A DNA stretch of 64,000 bases from Annulohypoxylon bovei var. microspora (GCA_022836615.1 MU405372.1:1-64000), one strand, 5' to 3'; numbered from the stretch's first letter, positions 35,241-50,950 are shown. Program-made: numbers and translations. The notes: generated from the letters alone by a model not told the origin.

Positions 35241-38200
35241 AATAAAATTATAATAAAATGTAAAGCTTTCATTAGTTTTTATAAAAAAAAAAGTAAAAAA
35301 ATTATTAAAAAAAAAAAAAAAAAAAAAGCGGGTTCGTATAATAAAGTGTGTGGTTGCTTTATAAAAAGAAAAAAAAATTATTAAAAATGGGAAAAAAAAA
35401 AACGGGTTCGTGGTAAAAGTCGTGGTTAAAAGCATGTAATTAAATGTATTATAAATTAAATAAATTTTTTAAAAAAAAAAATACTTTTTTATTATTAATT
35501 ACATAAGATTTTAATTATATATTTTTTATTATTAAAGCTTTTTTATATTATATAATAAATATTTATTAAAATTAAATTATTACGTATTTTAAGTATTTAT
35601 AAATTATAATAAAATTTAAAAAATTATTATTATTAATTATTACGTTATTAATATGTTTTTATTTTACGAATATTAATTTTATTATTTAAATTATTATGTT
35701 AAATATTAATATTTATTATTTTAAATATTTAAGATATTTTTCGTTATTTTATTTTTTTGTTTTAAATAATAATAATATAAATTATAATTTAATATATTTA
35801 ATATATTATATATTAATTAAAAATATATAACTTCGAAATGGTAATAACGCGGATTACTTTTATTTAATCGAATTAATTAATTTAAATGCATTTTATGTTT
35901 TTTATTTTTTTAATTATATGTTTCGTAAAAGTTTATATTATTTTTTTATTTTTATATGTTTAAAAAGTAAATTTAAAATATAATTTACGAAATATAATAA
36001 TTATAATTAATTATAATAACTTAATATTTTATTACGTTGAATTTTAATAATTAAATGTTTTTTTACGATAATTTATTTAAAATTTAACGTGATTTAAAGG
36101 TTTTTTTAATCTTTTAATATAAAGTTTAAAATATGTTTTAAATAATTTCCGAAATTATTATTTAACGCGATAAATGTTACCGCATTACGTAAGCGTTTTA
36201 CGGGAATTAATACACTTATATTATTTTTTAATTAATTAAAATTTGGTTTTTTATAAACGATATAATGTGGTATTTTATCGATTAAAGTAATTAACCGGCG
36301 TTAAATAATATAACGAATAAAATATTATTCCGTTTTAACGTTTATTATATATTAAATTAATTAAAGCTTTTAATGGTTTTTAAATATACCGGTAATAAAT
36401 ATAAATTAATATTTTATATATTATATTTACGAATTTATTATTTTTTTAAATAATAAATAATATATTATAATTAAAAATTACATTATATTTATAACGTTTT
36501 TTATAAATTTTTATTTACCCGTTTTATTTAATTTATATTTTAAAATAATACATTACGCATTTTTTAAATTTTACGTAATTTATTTGAAATTTTAATATAA
36601 AAATTATTAATTTTTAATAAAAATTTAAAAATTACGATAAAATATATTAATTCGGTTATTTAAGTTATTAAAATAACCCCATTATTTATTAAAATTCATG
36701 GAAAAAAACCTTTTCGGGGTATTATTAATAAAAAGGAATATTATTAAAAATACTTTATTAAAAAAAAACGGATAATATATTTAATTAATAAAAAAGAAAA
36801 TTATAATAAAAACTTTAAAAATAACGATATAAATCCCGATAAAAAGGATTATAAATCCTTTAAATTTACTTGATTTAATAATTTAAATACTTATATATCG
36901 CTTTTATTATTATTATTTAATTTTAATTTTAACGATAATATAATAAATAATAAATATATGGATAAAAATCTATTAATTAAAATTTTTAAATTTTATTATA
37001 ATGTTATTATAAAGCGTTTTTTACATTTTTAATACCAGTGATATTTTTAATATAAATTAACGATTTTAATTATAATTATTTAATATTAATTATAATATAA
37101 ATATATAAATGTATAAAATTATTTAAATATAAATTAAAAGTGTTTAAATGGTTTATTAAATATAAAGTTTTGTTATTTAATTATTAAATATATTAATTTA
37201 ATAATAAATTAATTATATATTTAAATAATTAATTAATGAATATGTATATGTTTTTTATATTAAAAAGGTTTTATATATATTATATATTATTAAATTAAGT
37301 TTTAATAACTAGTTAATTTCCTTTGTTAATTATAATGGTAAACGAAGTTTTAATTAATAATTACGTTTTATTAAAAATAATAAATATAAACCTTTTAAAT
37401 TAACCACTTGTAAAAGTTAAATATAAATAATAATAAAGTTAAAATTCTTAATAAACGCCTTTTAATTTAATAAGTTTAAAAATGTTTAAGGTAATGTTAT
37501 TTTTTACGATTTGAAATTTGTAATAATAAAAATAAAAATTAAGTTATAATTAAATTTATTAAAAGGTTTTCCAACGCTTTTTAAAGTTATTATTTTTATA
37601 AAAAATATAAAAAACATACCCGGAAATAATTTAATTAACCATATATTTTAAATGGTTTTAAAAGATAATAATATAACTTTTAAAAATCCTAAAATAATAA
37701 AAACATTTATATTTAAACAAAACATCGAATTTTCAAGATTTAAAATAAATTATTTTATGGTATATTAAATATTATTAATTATTTTTAACCTTTAATAAAT
37801 ATTTTTTATAATATTTATAAACATTCTTTTAATAAAAATAAAGTAAATTAAAACTTTAAAATAAAAGTTATTTATTAATGTATAAGTTATATATATAATT
37901 TTAATTTTATTAATATTTTATAAAATATATTTTAATAAGAAAATTTATATTTTTTAATTTTTTTATTTAATAAATGTAAAGATAATTTACAAATTTATTA
38001 TATATTATATTTAATTTAAAAAATAAATAATTTTAACTTTTTTATTTAATAAAATATCTTTTAAATAAATTAAATGAAAATTTAAAAAATTAACATTATT
38101 AATTATTTATTACCCATTTTAAAGTTATTATAAAAAAGTAATGAATTTAAAATTAATAATTTACATTTATTAATTAAAAATTATTACCGATTTAAACTTT

Positions 38201-38813
38201 AATTATAATTAATGTTTTAAATAATGTTTATTATTTTTATAAATGAATTTTTATTTTATTTCTTATATAATTTTTCGATTAATAAATTTATTAATATATA
38301 ATAATAAATTTTTTTATATAAAAATAAATTAATAAAAATCACCATATAATATAATTATTAAAATCTTATTAAAGTTAATTTTAAATTACTTATAAATGGT
38401 TTATAAGCATTTATTAATAATGGAAATAACGTATTAAATATTATTAAACATTTATTAATAACGAGAATATTTATATTTTTTTACATTTAAGTTTTATTAA
38501 GAAATATTTTCTTTATATTAATTTTAAAAATGCTTATTATAAAATATATAATAATTCCGTTTATATATACATTTATACACCTTAAAATAACGGTTATTTT
38601 AATACGCCGATAATCGTTTTTTTTTTTTAATGTTATAATTAAAGTTCGTATAACCACGCTTTTTTTAATATTACCACCACCTTTTAAATAATAAAATAAT
38701 TATATTAAATCTTTATTTAATTTATTAATATTTCTTTATTTTTAACTTTTATTAATTAAATTAAAATGTTAAAATATAATATTTAAAAATATTATTTATT
38801 TTAAATTTAAACC
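35241..38813. other. Unidentified RIP-mutated DNA
   Basis: Heavily AT-rich. ORFs here are artefacts of A/T runs, for example a Phe-rich one on the minus strand at 35,238-35,435. I looked for transposase or RT motifs and recognised none. It probably consists of further decayed transposons. Confidence 0.5.
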
Positions 38814-38818
38814 TTTTT
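38814..38818. repeat. Target-site duplication TTTTT (left)
   Basis: The T5 before the left LTR matches 44653-44657. It is a weak duplication because T runs are common here. Confidence 0.4.
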
Positions 38819-39000
38819 ATAAACATTTAAAACTTAATTATTACGTGTATTAAAATTAATTATTATTTTTAAAAATTAAAACTTTTTTAATTATTCAAGG
38901 AATTTTATTTAATGTATTATAAATAAAGTAATAACTTTTTTAAGGTAATTAATGCATTTATGATTTACCTTTAAAATTCTTAATTACTTACTTATTTACA
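38819..39000 (-). repeat. LTR (3' in element orientation) of copia element 2
   Basis: 182 bp, reading TGTAAATAAGTAAG on the minus strand from position 39000. Aligns along its full length with 44471-44652, with transition differences. Confidence 0.8.
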
Positions 39001-40019
39001 CACTTTTTTAATATTATAAAATTATATTAATTATTTTAAAAAGTTTTTAATTTTATTAATTTTAAAAATTTTTCATGTTTTATAAAATTTAATAATTTTA
39101 TAAAACCGTTTATTAAATTATTATTTATATTTACGTATTTAATTTTAATATTATTATTTTTTATTTTTTAACGAATATAATGATAATCCTTATAAATATA
39201 ACGTTTATTTTTATTAATAACCGTATTTTTAACCCATATTTTTATAATATTATTATTAAATAATAAAGTTATTAAACCCGTTAATATTTATCGTAATTTC
39301 ATTAAAAAGTTTTTAATTTACATAACATTTACCGTTTCCGTTATTAAAGTTACGTATTTAATTTCATTAAAACTTTATATTATTATTATTTATAATTTAA
39401 ATAATTATAAAACCGGTACGTTAATTATATAAAACATAATTTTTATAATAAACTTCGTAATAATTAAATTTACCGCGTAATTAACGTTAATAACGCTATA
39501 TAATTTTAAATTATTATATTTTACGTAATCGTAATTATCCGTAAATTTTTTATAACGGATAATTTTTTATGATTCGTTTTTTAAATATTTTAACACACGT
39601 TTAATATTTATTAAATAATTTTCGATAAAGTTATTTATAAACTTAAACCATATAAATATAATAAAATTAATATTAAGTTTCGATAAATAAATTATAAAAT
39701 TCGTTTTATTTATTAATAACATATATTAAAACACGTCGTAAAAATTAACACGATTATTTTTATTTTTAAAATATAAAAAATCTTTAATATAAATTTCATA
39801 AAAAAATCTTACACCTTTTCTGTTATTAAACTTAATTTTAACGAATATTTTAATAATATATTATTTTTAATTTAATTTAATATTTCCCGTTAAAAAAGAT
39901 CGCATTATTTTAACATTTAAAAATTAATTTACATTATTTAATTTAATGATAAATACGTTTTTTTTAATATTTTTTATAATTTATTATAAAGTTATTAAAC
40001 TTAAATTAAATAATAAAAA

Positions 40020-40031
40020 GTCGTTTATATA
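40020..40031 (-). pseudogene. RT YVDD box mutated to YIND
   Basis: The minus-strand frame TLYINDFLLF keeps the copia RT context; Val and the first Asp are changed by G-to-A transitions. Confidence 0.65.
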
Positions 40032-42861
40032 TAAAGTTATAATAACATTAATCTTTTTATTATAATAAATAACATCGTTAAAATGTAAAGGTTTAAAGTT
40101 TAATTATCGTAAAAATCTTTTAATTTTTTTTTATTAAGTTATATTTAATTGTTTTAATTTATATAATAAATTCATTAATTTAATAATTTTATTAATAATG
40201 TAATCATATTTAACGATTTTTTTAAAATGCTTTTCGAAATATTCGAATAATATAAAAAAAAGCTTTATAAAAATGCGCTTTTTAAAGTCATCGTTAAAAT
40301 ATATAACGATGAAATTAATTTAAATAATGTGTTATTTTTTGGATATTATTAAAGCTATTAATATTCGTTATAACATTATTTTCGTAATCGTGGTTAACAT
40401 TTTATTATAATTAATACCTTTTCGTTACGTAAATCCTTGCATGTAAATATAAGCTTTAAACTTACTTAAAATTTTTATTAATAAAAACTTTTTTTTAAGT
40501 ATTTATTTCGTGTTAATAAAATAACCATTAATAATTTTAAAATTATTAATAAACTTAAAAGTTTTACGTTTAAAGTTTTTTTTAATTTTTAAAAAAATAA
40601 CCTTAATTTATTCTTTTTTTTCAAAGTTCGTTATGGCATTTTTAAGTGAAAGTTTATTAACGTTAACGGTAAATAAATAATATTTTTTAATTATATTTAT
40701 AAATTTATTAAAAAAATCGTTATTTTTAAAGGTACGTTTTTATTTCATTTCGAATAATTCCTTTAATAAATTAAGCATTACATTGTAAAAATTAACGAAA
40801 TTTTCGAAAACTTCGTTATTTTTGCTTTTTTAAATGCATAATATTAAAATAACGTAAACCTCGTAATATTCATTGGAAGCTTTGTAATTATACAAGTTTA
40901 ATTTTTTTTTTTTAAACTTGCCGCGCTTGGGGTAAATGCAATGTTTATTATTATCCGTGATATTTTTATCCACTATATTATCGTTTTTATTTTATACGTC
41001 GACGTTTTTTTATGGTTTTTTGTGGCGGAATTATCGTTAAATATATTGAAGTAATAATTTAACGACATTTTTAAGGTTTAAGGTATTATTTTCATTACTT
41101 AAATATTTATGGAATGTGACGTGGGAAGTTTTTAAAAATAACGACCTTTAAAAAGTTATATAATAAAGTTATATTCTTTATTATATTTTAAGAAAAAAGC
41201 TTTTATATTTCGAGCTTTAAACTTTTTAACTTTAATATAATAATTTTTATTAATGAAAATAATACATCGTATGTTTATAATTTACAAATGTAAATTATTA
41301 AGCTTATAATCCTTTTTAAAGTTTAAACCGTTTTAATAATTTTTATAAAATGTAACATTTTTAACCACCGTTATCCTTGTTTTATTAATTACGTAAATTA
41401 ACGCTTTTATAATATAATTTTAAAAATAAATTAAAATTTTCATCGTTAAAATCACGACCTTAAATGAATTTTATAAGGCCCGGATCCCACGCTTAACCTT
41501 GCCGTTTTAATATTAATTATATGCGGTAAAAATAATAAACTCGATGTTTATATCGTTACATTTATCTTAAATTTTATTTATTTTAAATTTTTTACCACCA
41601 TTTAATTTTAATATAATTATTTATTTACGAAAACCATCGTCGAATGTAAATAAAATTAATAACTTTTCGGATATTATCGTAATATATATTATAAACGTTT
41701 ATAACGTTTTATTTTTTATTTTATAAAAAATGAATTATTTATATTTATTATAATTTTTAATAATTAACGTAAAATATTAATTACCGTTAATTAATATAAA
41801 CTTTAATTTATTTAAATTATATTAAATAATTTCATTAATATATTTAATATATTTTTAAAGATTTTTCGATAAAGTTTTCGTAATTTTTATTTAATTACAC
41901 GCGAAATAAAATAAAAATAAAATGTTAAATATTTTTAAATTTATATTTATTATACGTTTAATAATTTATTTTAATTATTTTATATTAAAATAATAAAAAC
42001 GGCGATATTAAAATATTAATTTACTTTTAATATTATTAAATAATTTATTAAACTTTTTAATTATTAAAATTATTATTATACTTTTAATTTCATTTTTTAT
42101 TAACTTTAATTCGCGCTTTTATTACTTAAAAAAGCGAACGATTTTTAACTTTTTTTTACCGTATTATTAAAAAAAAACCTTCATTTTTTAACATTAAAAG
42201 TTATTAAAACCGTTCCGTTAAAATTATAAATTAAATTATAATTTAATTAACCATTTATTCGGTAATATAATTCACTTAAAAAGATTTTAAGCGAAAAGTT
42301 TTTCACGTATAACGTATATTATAATTTCAAGGTTTTAAGTTTTCCATTAATTTTTTAAAAAAAAAACAAGCTTATTTTAACTTTCGTAATATATACGAAA
42401 CCACCGTTAATATTAATTTTATAACCTTTGCCGCGAATATTTACCATTATATTAAATTTAAGATTAACCTCGTCGTTAATTACGTAAACGTTCGCGCTTA
42501 TATCGTATAATAATTCGTTTCGTTATTTATTAAAATTATAAAAATTAACACTTTATAACGCCGATTTATTAAATAATTTGCTTATTATTATTACGCTTTT
42601 TTAAATAAATCGCAAGGTCGGCGATATATAAATCGGGTTTTATAAATATTTAACCCGATTATAATTTTTAAATAACGAGTTTAAATTTTTTTCGTTAACG
42701 TTCGTAATATAAGATCCGTTACTTTTAATAACGTATTAAAAAAATCTTTACGGAAATTAAAAAATATAATTAAAACAACGTTAACTTTACGGTGCGTTAA
42801 TTTATTTATTATTTTTATTTATATTAATTTATTAATTCGGTTATTAACTTTTAAACTTCGG

Positions 42862-42903
42862 GTAATTACGTTTAATATAATTATATTCGTTACATTTAAA
42901 ATA
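42862..42903 (-). pseudogene. RIP-mutated Gag zinc knuckle (copia element 2)
   Basis: The minus-strand frame YFKCNEYNYIKRNY keeps one Cys of the C-x2-C-x4-H-x4-C pattern; the other ligands are Tyr. Confidence 0.6.
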
Positions 42904-44470
42904 AAAAAAACCTTTTTTATTATTTTAATTTTATTTTTTTAATAAATGTTTAAACTTTTTAATAATTTAATTTTTTTTTTAAATATTATTAATAATACTT
43001 TTTTAACGGTTATTATTATAACCGTTATTAATGTTATTATTTTTTCCACCGTTATTAACGTTATCGCCGTTAATTTTTTTTCGGAATTCGTTTATAAAAT
43101 CCTTAATAACATTAATAATTATATAATATTTATTACGAAAAAACTTATGAAATAATTAAACTTAATTTTTTGCTTTTTTTTCGTAATTATTATAAAACAT
43201 AATAATAAATTATTTATCTTTAAACTTTATCCTTATATTTTTAATAACTTTAATAATAAATTATTATTTTAAAAAATATTTAATAAAATCCTTGCCATTA
43301 TATTTTTTTTTAATAAAATCGTTTTATAAATTTTTTAACGAACTTTATTAATAAAATTATAAATTCGTTAAAACATTTTAAACATTTTTATTTTTTCTTA
43401 TATTTTAAAAATAAAATTTAATAATATTTAATAACAAATATATATTAATGTTTTAATTATATAAAACTCGTTAAATTTAATAAACTTTATATGTTTTTCG
43501 TAGTTAATTTTTTTTAAAATTAATATAAAAGTTTTTTAATACATTTATTAATTACTTTAATTTTTAAAATAATTTTCCTTATTAATCGAAAAATTAAAAT
43601 GCTTTTAATTAAATTTATATACGGCTTTACGGACCTCGTATAAGTTTTTATTAACCTTGCGTTTATTTAACTTTTTCTTAACGTCACGGTTTATATTATC
43701 GTCGGAATCGAAAAATCCGTTCGGATAATATACGTTTTTTAAACCGTTCGAATTTAACAACGATAATAATAAGTTTAATAATAAATCGTTTTTATTATTA
43801 AAAATGTTTAAATTATTAAAGTTAATTTTATTCCAATGTTTATTAACACGTTAAAAACTTTTTTTATAAAATTTAATTTCATTTTTAATTTCGTTATTAA
43901 AAGCATTAATTAATTTATAATTTTCGTTATTTTTATTATTAACCGGTACTTTATTTTATTATAAATTAATCCTTTCACATTTTTCGCGTTAACTTTTATA
44001 TTTATTAAATTAAACTATTATTACATTATATAAAACATTAAATCACGATTTTATTTTTAATATACGGTTATTTTTTTATATTCCATTAATCGATTTCGAT
44101 GATTCGGTTATTTTTAACAAGGTGTAAAAAAATTTAAAAGTTAATAATAAAAATATTAATGGTATTAATTAAGTTTTAATAATAACGAATTTAATTTTAA
44201 CGATAATCGTTCGTAACTTTTTAACCGTAATATATAATTATATATTTTCAATTATTAAATAATTATTTAATTCTTTTTAATTATTAATAAGTTTTTATAA
44301 CCCATTAATTATTATTTTTTACACCTTTTCTTTAACGGTTATACCAAGGTTACCCGTTTTTAAATCTTTAAGATTTAATGGTTTTATCCGATTTAAATAA
44401 TTTTAAATATCGCAAAAATAACTTATTAATAATAATATAAATAAAATTATTAACAAAAAAATATTACCAT

Positions 44471-44652
44471 ATAAACATTTAAAACTTAATCGTTACGTGT
44501 GTTAAAATTAATTATTATTTTTAAAAATTAAAACTTTTTTAATTATTTAAAGAATTTTATTTAATACATTATAAATAAAGTAATAACCTTTTTAAAATAA
44601 TTAATACATTCGTAACTTACCCTTGGGATTCTTAATTATTCATTTACCCACA
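44471..44652 (-). repeat. LTR (5' in element orientation) of copia element 2
   Basis: 182 bp, reading TGTGGGTAAATGAATAA on the minus strand from 44652. TGTGGGT against TGTAAAT in the partner shows G-to-A changes. Confidence 0.8.
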
Positions 44653-44657
44653 TTTTT

Positions 44658-47600
44658 ATTTTAAATAAAATTACATTTACATTTATTTATAATTAATTAA
44701 AATAATATTTAATTATTATATAAATATATTAAATAATGTTTTTTTTAAAAGCTTTAATATTAATTAAATTATCATTTATTTTTAAAAGTTTTAAATTTTT
44801 ATTTTTTTTAATAAAATTATTAATAAAAGTAAATATTAATATTTATGAAAGTTTATTATTTATTACTTTAATTATTTTATATAACTTAATAATGTTTTTA
44901 ATTTTTAATTTATTTTTTTAATTTTAAATATATTTGGTAATGATTTTTATTACCGCATTATTTTTTACGTTAAATTTTAAAGCATTTAAGTTATTTTTAT
45001 TCGTTATTTTTTTATATTAATTTAATTTTAATTTAATAAGAAATTTATTTATTTTTATAATATCATTAATTTAAAAATTTTGCGTTAATTATTATATTTT
45101 AATTTTAAATAATAATATTTTAATTTTAAAAGAATTATTTAATTTTACCTTAATGTTTTAAATGAAATTATTAATTTCTTATAATCTTTTTTTATTTTTA
45201 ACTTTATCGTTTTTTTTTTATAATATTATTTTTATTATTATTAATATTAAAATATTTATAAATATTAATTTACTTTTAATTCATTTATATAAATTATATT
45301 TTTTTATTACATTAAACATTTTTTTAACTTTTTTTTAAAAATATAAAATTATTATTATAAAATTAAAGTTATTTAAAAATGTATTATATTAAATCTTTTT
45401 AAATTTCCATAATAAATTTAATATTTTTTAATAAAAACTTTTTTTAAAGTATAAATAAATTTAATTAAATGATCGTTAATTAATAATATATTTCTTTATT
45501 TTTAAATTTTAAAGGATATACTTTGGTTATTATCGGAATAAACACTTTTTTTAATTTAATAATATTTTAATAAAAGTGATTATTTTTTAAAAATCTTTCG
45601 AATATAACGTATCGTTCATTTATTTTCGAAGGTTTTAATATAACGTTAATAAAAAAACGCGTAATTATAAAAATATATATTTTTAAATATAAAGCCACGA
45701 TTTAAATAAGTATCGAAAAGGTTTAATTTAATGTTAATATAAAAATATAATACGTTTTTTTTTTAATTAAATTTTTATTACCATTAAAAGCTTTATAAAC
45801 GAAATTTTATAAATGTTTTTATTATTATTAAATAATAAAATAAAACGTTTAATAATGAATCCATTGTTATTTAAAATTAAAGTAATAAAACATATTATAC
45901 CTTAAAATATAATTATATACTTCGAAAAAAAAAAGTTTTTATTAAAAAAATATATAATTAAAGATTTTAATTATAAAATTATAAATTACCTTAATATTAT
46001 TATTAAAATCGACGAATTTAAAATGTTTTAATAATATATTTAAATGAATAATTATATATACGAATTTTTAATTTATAAAAGATTTATTTTTAATTATATA
46101 ATTTATAATGTATTATAATAACGTTAAAGTTTTAATAATAATAAAAATTAAAGTAAAATTATAATTATGTTTTAATATAACGATAAAAATTATATTTTAA
46201 TATATATAATTTATGGAATGTTATTTAATTTAAAGAATATTATTTTTAATAATATATGTTCGGTTAATTTCATTTTAAAAATAATTAAACCGGTATAATT
46301 TATTAGTTTTATTTTTTAATTTATTTTTATTAACTTTTAAATATTTATAATAAATATGAATATATTTGTGAATTTATATATTAATAATAATAAATTAAAC
46401 TTTATTTTTTTATTTAATTATTAAAACATTTAAATCACGTTTTAACTTTTTCGTTAATTATAAACGGTTTATAATTGAATGCTTTTTATTTAATATATTA
46501 TAATCGAAATTCTTTTTAAAATGTTTATTAATGAATTAAAGAAATTTATTTATTTTTTTTTGAATTTTACGTTTAATTAAATTTAAGAAATAATTTAAAA
46601 AGTTTATGTTATTAAAAAATTATAATAACTTATGAAAATGAAATATAATTTAATTATTAATTTTAATAATGTTAAAGTAATGTAATATAAGTTTAAAAGT
46701 TTTATTTTAAATAAATGTTAAAATAATTTCTTTAAAAAACGTTTTTAAATAAATGTGAAACCATTTTATTAAAGTTATAAGGTTTTAATTAATTTCTTTT
46801 TATTAAGTAATACATTTTTAAATGAAATATCGATTTATTTATTTTTATAGTTTTTTTAAATAATGTTTATTTTTAAACTTTTTTCCCATTTATATTTAAA
46901 TTAATAATAATATATTATTAAGGTTAATAATAAATTATATAATTAAAGGTTTATATTTTACGATTATGTTTTTTATTTTATCTTTTATTTGGATTTTCTT
47001 TTCGTTTATAAAAGGTTATTAATAACCATATATAATAATTTCTTTAAAAAATATATTTATATTTAAATTAAAAATTTTATACGTTTTATAAAACTTATAA
47101 TTAACTTTTAATAATTATTTTTATGTTATATTTTTATAAGCTTTTTAAATAATATTAAAAGAGGATTTTTTAGTTTATGCACGATTAATTTAATTATTAT
47201 TATTTTTAATAATGTAATTAAATATAATAAAAGGAAATATAAAATGTATAATAATAATAATATTATATTATTATAATTTTATTACGGCTTATTTATAACG
47301 AAATAATTAATGATAAAATCTTAAAGGTAAATATAAAAATAATTTAAGCTTATAATTTTTAAATAAAGTTTTTTTTATAAAGTTTTTTATTATTTTTTTT
47401 TTATTAATAATAAATAATAATCCATTAAACTTATATAAAAAAATAATAAAAAAAATTAATATAAAATAATTTAAATCTTAAGGGTTAAGAAAATTTATAC
47501 TTAAAGAAATTTAAAAATAAGGTTAATTATTTTGAATTTTTTTAATAATATAATCTTATTTTTTATTTTCATTTTTATAACCATTAAATTTAATTTAAAA

Positions 47601-50600
47601 TAATTTTTAAATGAATTAAACTTTTTATACATTATTTATTTAATTTTTAATTAAATTAAAGAAATTAAAAAAAATGGTTATAAAAATAAATTTTACACCG
47701 TTTTTTTGGTTAATTAAATTGGTAACCTCATTATTATATTCATTTTTATGTATATTTTAAATATTATTAAAAAATAAAATATTTTTTACTTTTTTATAAA
47801 CTTTTTCCCATTTCCATTCCTTATTAAATTCGTTTATTACTTTAAGTTTATTAAAATTAAAAATATGTTATTTATTTTCTTTAAATATTAAATTTTTATT
47901 ATTTTAATTTAAGACGTAATTTAATCGTTTTATTAATTTAACATTAATATTAAATATATAAGTAAGGTTTAAAAAAATTTATGGTAATAAAAGTTTATTT
48001 TCTTCGTTTTATATATTTTAAAAATTATTATTTAATAAAATATTATAATAAAAATAATTATAAATTTTTAATTATAATAATATATTTATTATAATAAATT
48101 TATGTAGCTTTAAGAATGGGATTAAGTTATTTTTTTAACCTTTTATGGATTATATTATATAACGTGAATATTTTTAAAAATGTTTTTAATATTACATAAT
48201 AATATTTTAACGATATAATAAATATCGTTAATAAAAATAATAATATAATTTATTATTTTTTAATAAAAAAGGTTTATTAATTACTTTAAAAATAAATTAA
48301 AAATAAGTTTTATAATTATATTAAACGTATATTTAAAAGTTAAAAATTTTTTTTTTAATAAATAAAATAATTTAATAAATAAAAAAAACAAATGAATGTA
48401 AGGTATATATAACATGTTTAATTAATAATTAAGCAATGTATAATCTTTATTTAAACTTTATTTACATTTATTATAAATGTAAATAATTTAAGAGTTTTTT
48501 AGAAAATAATTTAAATAATTATAACGGTATAAAATTTTTCTTAAATTCGGAAATAATATATTAAGATTTTTCTTAAAAAAAATTTTTAATTTTTTTTAAA
48601 CTTAATTTAAAAAAAAGATGTAATTAAAAAAATGAATATTATTAATAACATATTACATTAAATATAAACGACATTAATTTAATAATAAGTTATTAAAATC
48701 TTAAGTATAATATTAAAAATTAAATATATAAACCGTTTTATAATAATTATTAATAAAATAAAAAAAAGATTTATTTTTTAATTCTTTTTTTTTTTATTAA
48801 AATCAAAATTAAGATTATTAATAATATTTCCAAAAACATTAATAATGTTAATATCGTTTATAAGATTAAATATTTATAAAAGCCATTTTTAAATTTTATT
48901 TATTTTAATATTTTAATTAATAATATTATGAATTTAAATATTTTAAATATTATACACCGTTAAAAGCAAAAATATAACATTATTAAGAATATATTTATAT
49001 ATATAATTACTTTAAATTATTTATGTAAAAAAATTATTTATTTAATTTTTTTTGAAAATAAAATTTAAAAAATGTAATTTAAAGTGTTATAATTTAAGAA
49101 TATAATAATAATTATTTATTATAAAATATTAATTTTAAGATTTTATAATAATAAAAATATATAAAACAAATAAATAAGAAAATACACGAAAATATACGAA
49201 TAATATTATATTTAATTATTTTTTATTATAATTTAATATATATTTATAATAATATATTTATAATGATGTATTTACATTATATAATAATATATAACTTAAA
49301 TTTTATAATTAATTATAATTTTATTTAAGATAAACATTTAAGTTAATACTTATAATAATTTTAAACTTTTTTAAATAATTTATTATATATATAATAATAA
49401 TTATTTATATTTAAATTTTAATAAAATAAATAAACTTTAAAATTTATTTTATATTTTAATAATTAATTATTGTGGTTATTTAATATATTATTTAATAATA
49501 AATAATAATAATTATATAATATAAATAAACGTAATAAAAAAGGTTAAAAAAATATATAAATAAATATTTCTTAATTAATAAAACTTTAATTTTTTTATAA
49601 TATATTTTTATTTTATATTTTTATTTTATATTTTTATTTTATAATAAATTCATTTAAATTTTTTTATATACATATATAATCATGGAATTTAACTTTAATA
49701 TATTTATTAAATATAATCGTATTACCACTTTTTTTAAATTTAATTTAAAAATTACATTTATTAATAAAATTTTATTAATTAAAAAAAAAATGTGAAAAAT
49801 AATTAATTAAATATAACAATTATAAATTAATTTTTAATATTAAAGTTTTATTATTTTTTAATATAATTTTATATAATAATAAAAATGTGTAATAAATTAT
49901 TTATTATTATATTAATACGTTAAAAAATATGTATTTTATTTATGTATTTAATTTTAATTTTATCGATAAAAAAGAAGGTAATGTTATCATGGTTTAAAAA
50001 ATAATTTATTTATGGAAATTTTAAACGAAATTATTTAATTATAAAATGGTTAATAAAATGTTATAAACATTATTATTAATGTTATTATTAAATATTTAAA
50101 AGTAAATTATGGAAATTTTCGGTTTATTTATGAATTTAATATATTATTAATATTATAAAAAGTTATATAATATTTTATTAATTGAAAATATGTTTAAAAT
50201 AATATAATAAAATTAAATTAATTATTTTTTTTAAGGTAAAATTTATTTTAATTTATTTCGAATTATTTTATTATTAAAAATAAATATAATGTAAGGTTTA
50301 AAAAAGTATAATGTTTTTATAAAACTTTAATTTTACTTTAATTTATTTAATAATTAAATTAAAATTAATTTATTAAAAAAGAAGGTTTATATTTTTTATA
50401 TATTTCTTTTATTTAATAAATTTATTTATAAACGTTATATTTAAGCTTTTAAAAACGGAAAGTTAAATTTAATAAATGGTGATTACATTTATTATTCGGA
50501 TTAAATTATTAAAAAGTTAAAGGATTATTTTATAAAAAAAGTTAAATTTAATAAAAAAGTTTTTATATAAAATTATTTTATTTATATTATTATTATAAAA

Positions 50601-50633
50601 AAAAATATATGTTATTTATTAATTTAAAATGTT
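44658..50633. other. Most strongly AT-biased block, unidentified
   Basis: About 6 kb of near A/T-only sequence with rare CpG. No protein motif, LTR pair or RNA gene could be recognised; ORFs such as 44,736-44,921 are compositional. It is probably older RIP-mutated transposon DNA. Confidence 0.5.
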
Positions 50634-50638
50634 TAAAT
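50634..50638. repeat. Target-site duplication TAAAT (left)
   Basis: Matches 56301-56305 on the other side of the gypsy element. Confidence 0.6.
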
Positions 50639-50950
50639 TGTGACGGTTTTTATAAATAATGGTAAACTTATGTTATATAAGGTTAAAAATAAGGTTATTT
50701 TTATTAATAAAAAAGAAAAGGAAAAATAATAACCTTTTATTTTTAAGGTTACGATATTTATGTTTAAAAGTGTGGATTAAGTTAATTAATGTGGAAATTT
50801 CCTTTATACGTGTTTTAATAATTTTTACGACTTATTTAAGGTTATTAATAATTTTATTATAAAGATTTACACTTATCACGTTTATAATTATAATATAAGT
50901 TTACGTTAATCTTTATTTTAATTAATTTTCCAAGTTTTTAATTCGTAATA
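50639..50950 (-). repeat. LTR (3' in element orientation) of gypsy element
   Basis: 312 bp, starting TGTGACGG and ending CGTAATA on the plus strand. Retains G in many places where the partner has A. Confidence 0.85.

Larger units (their letters stand above)
38819..44652 (-). mobile_element. Second degenerate copia-type LTR retrotransposon, inverted
   Basis: 5,834 bp between two 182-bp LTRs. Coding motifs read on the minus strand: a Gag zinc knuckle relic at 42862-42903 (YFKCNEYNYIKRNY, C-x2-C-x4-H-x4-C spacing with Tyr for two Cys and the His) and an RT box LYINDFLLF with YIND at 40020-40031. Distance from the 5' LTR to the RT box (about 4.6 kb) is close to that of copia element 1 (about 4.5 kb). 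LTR sequences differ from element 1, so this is another family. Stops are pervasive. Confidence 0.8.

Noticed and set aside
35238..35435. 65-aa Phe-rich minus-strand ORF in the desert
   Set aside because: Generated by A/T runs; composition alone explains it.
42946..44921. Ile/Asn/Leu/Phe-rich ORFs (42,946-43,155 and 44,736-44,921)
   Set aside because: AT-biased chance frames, one inside the decayed copia element 2.
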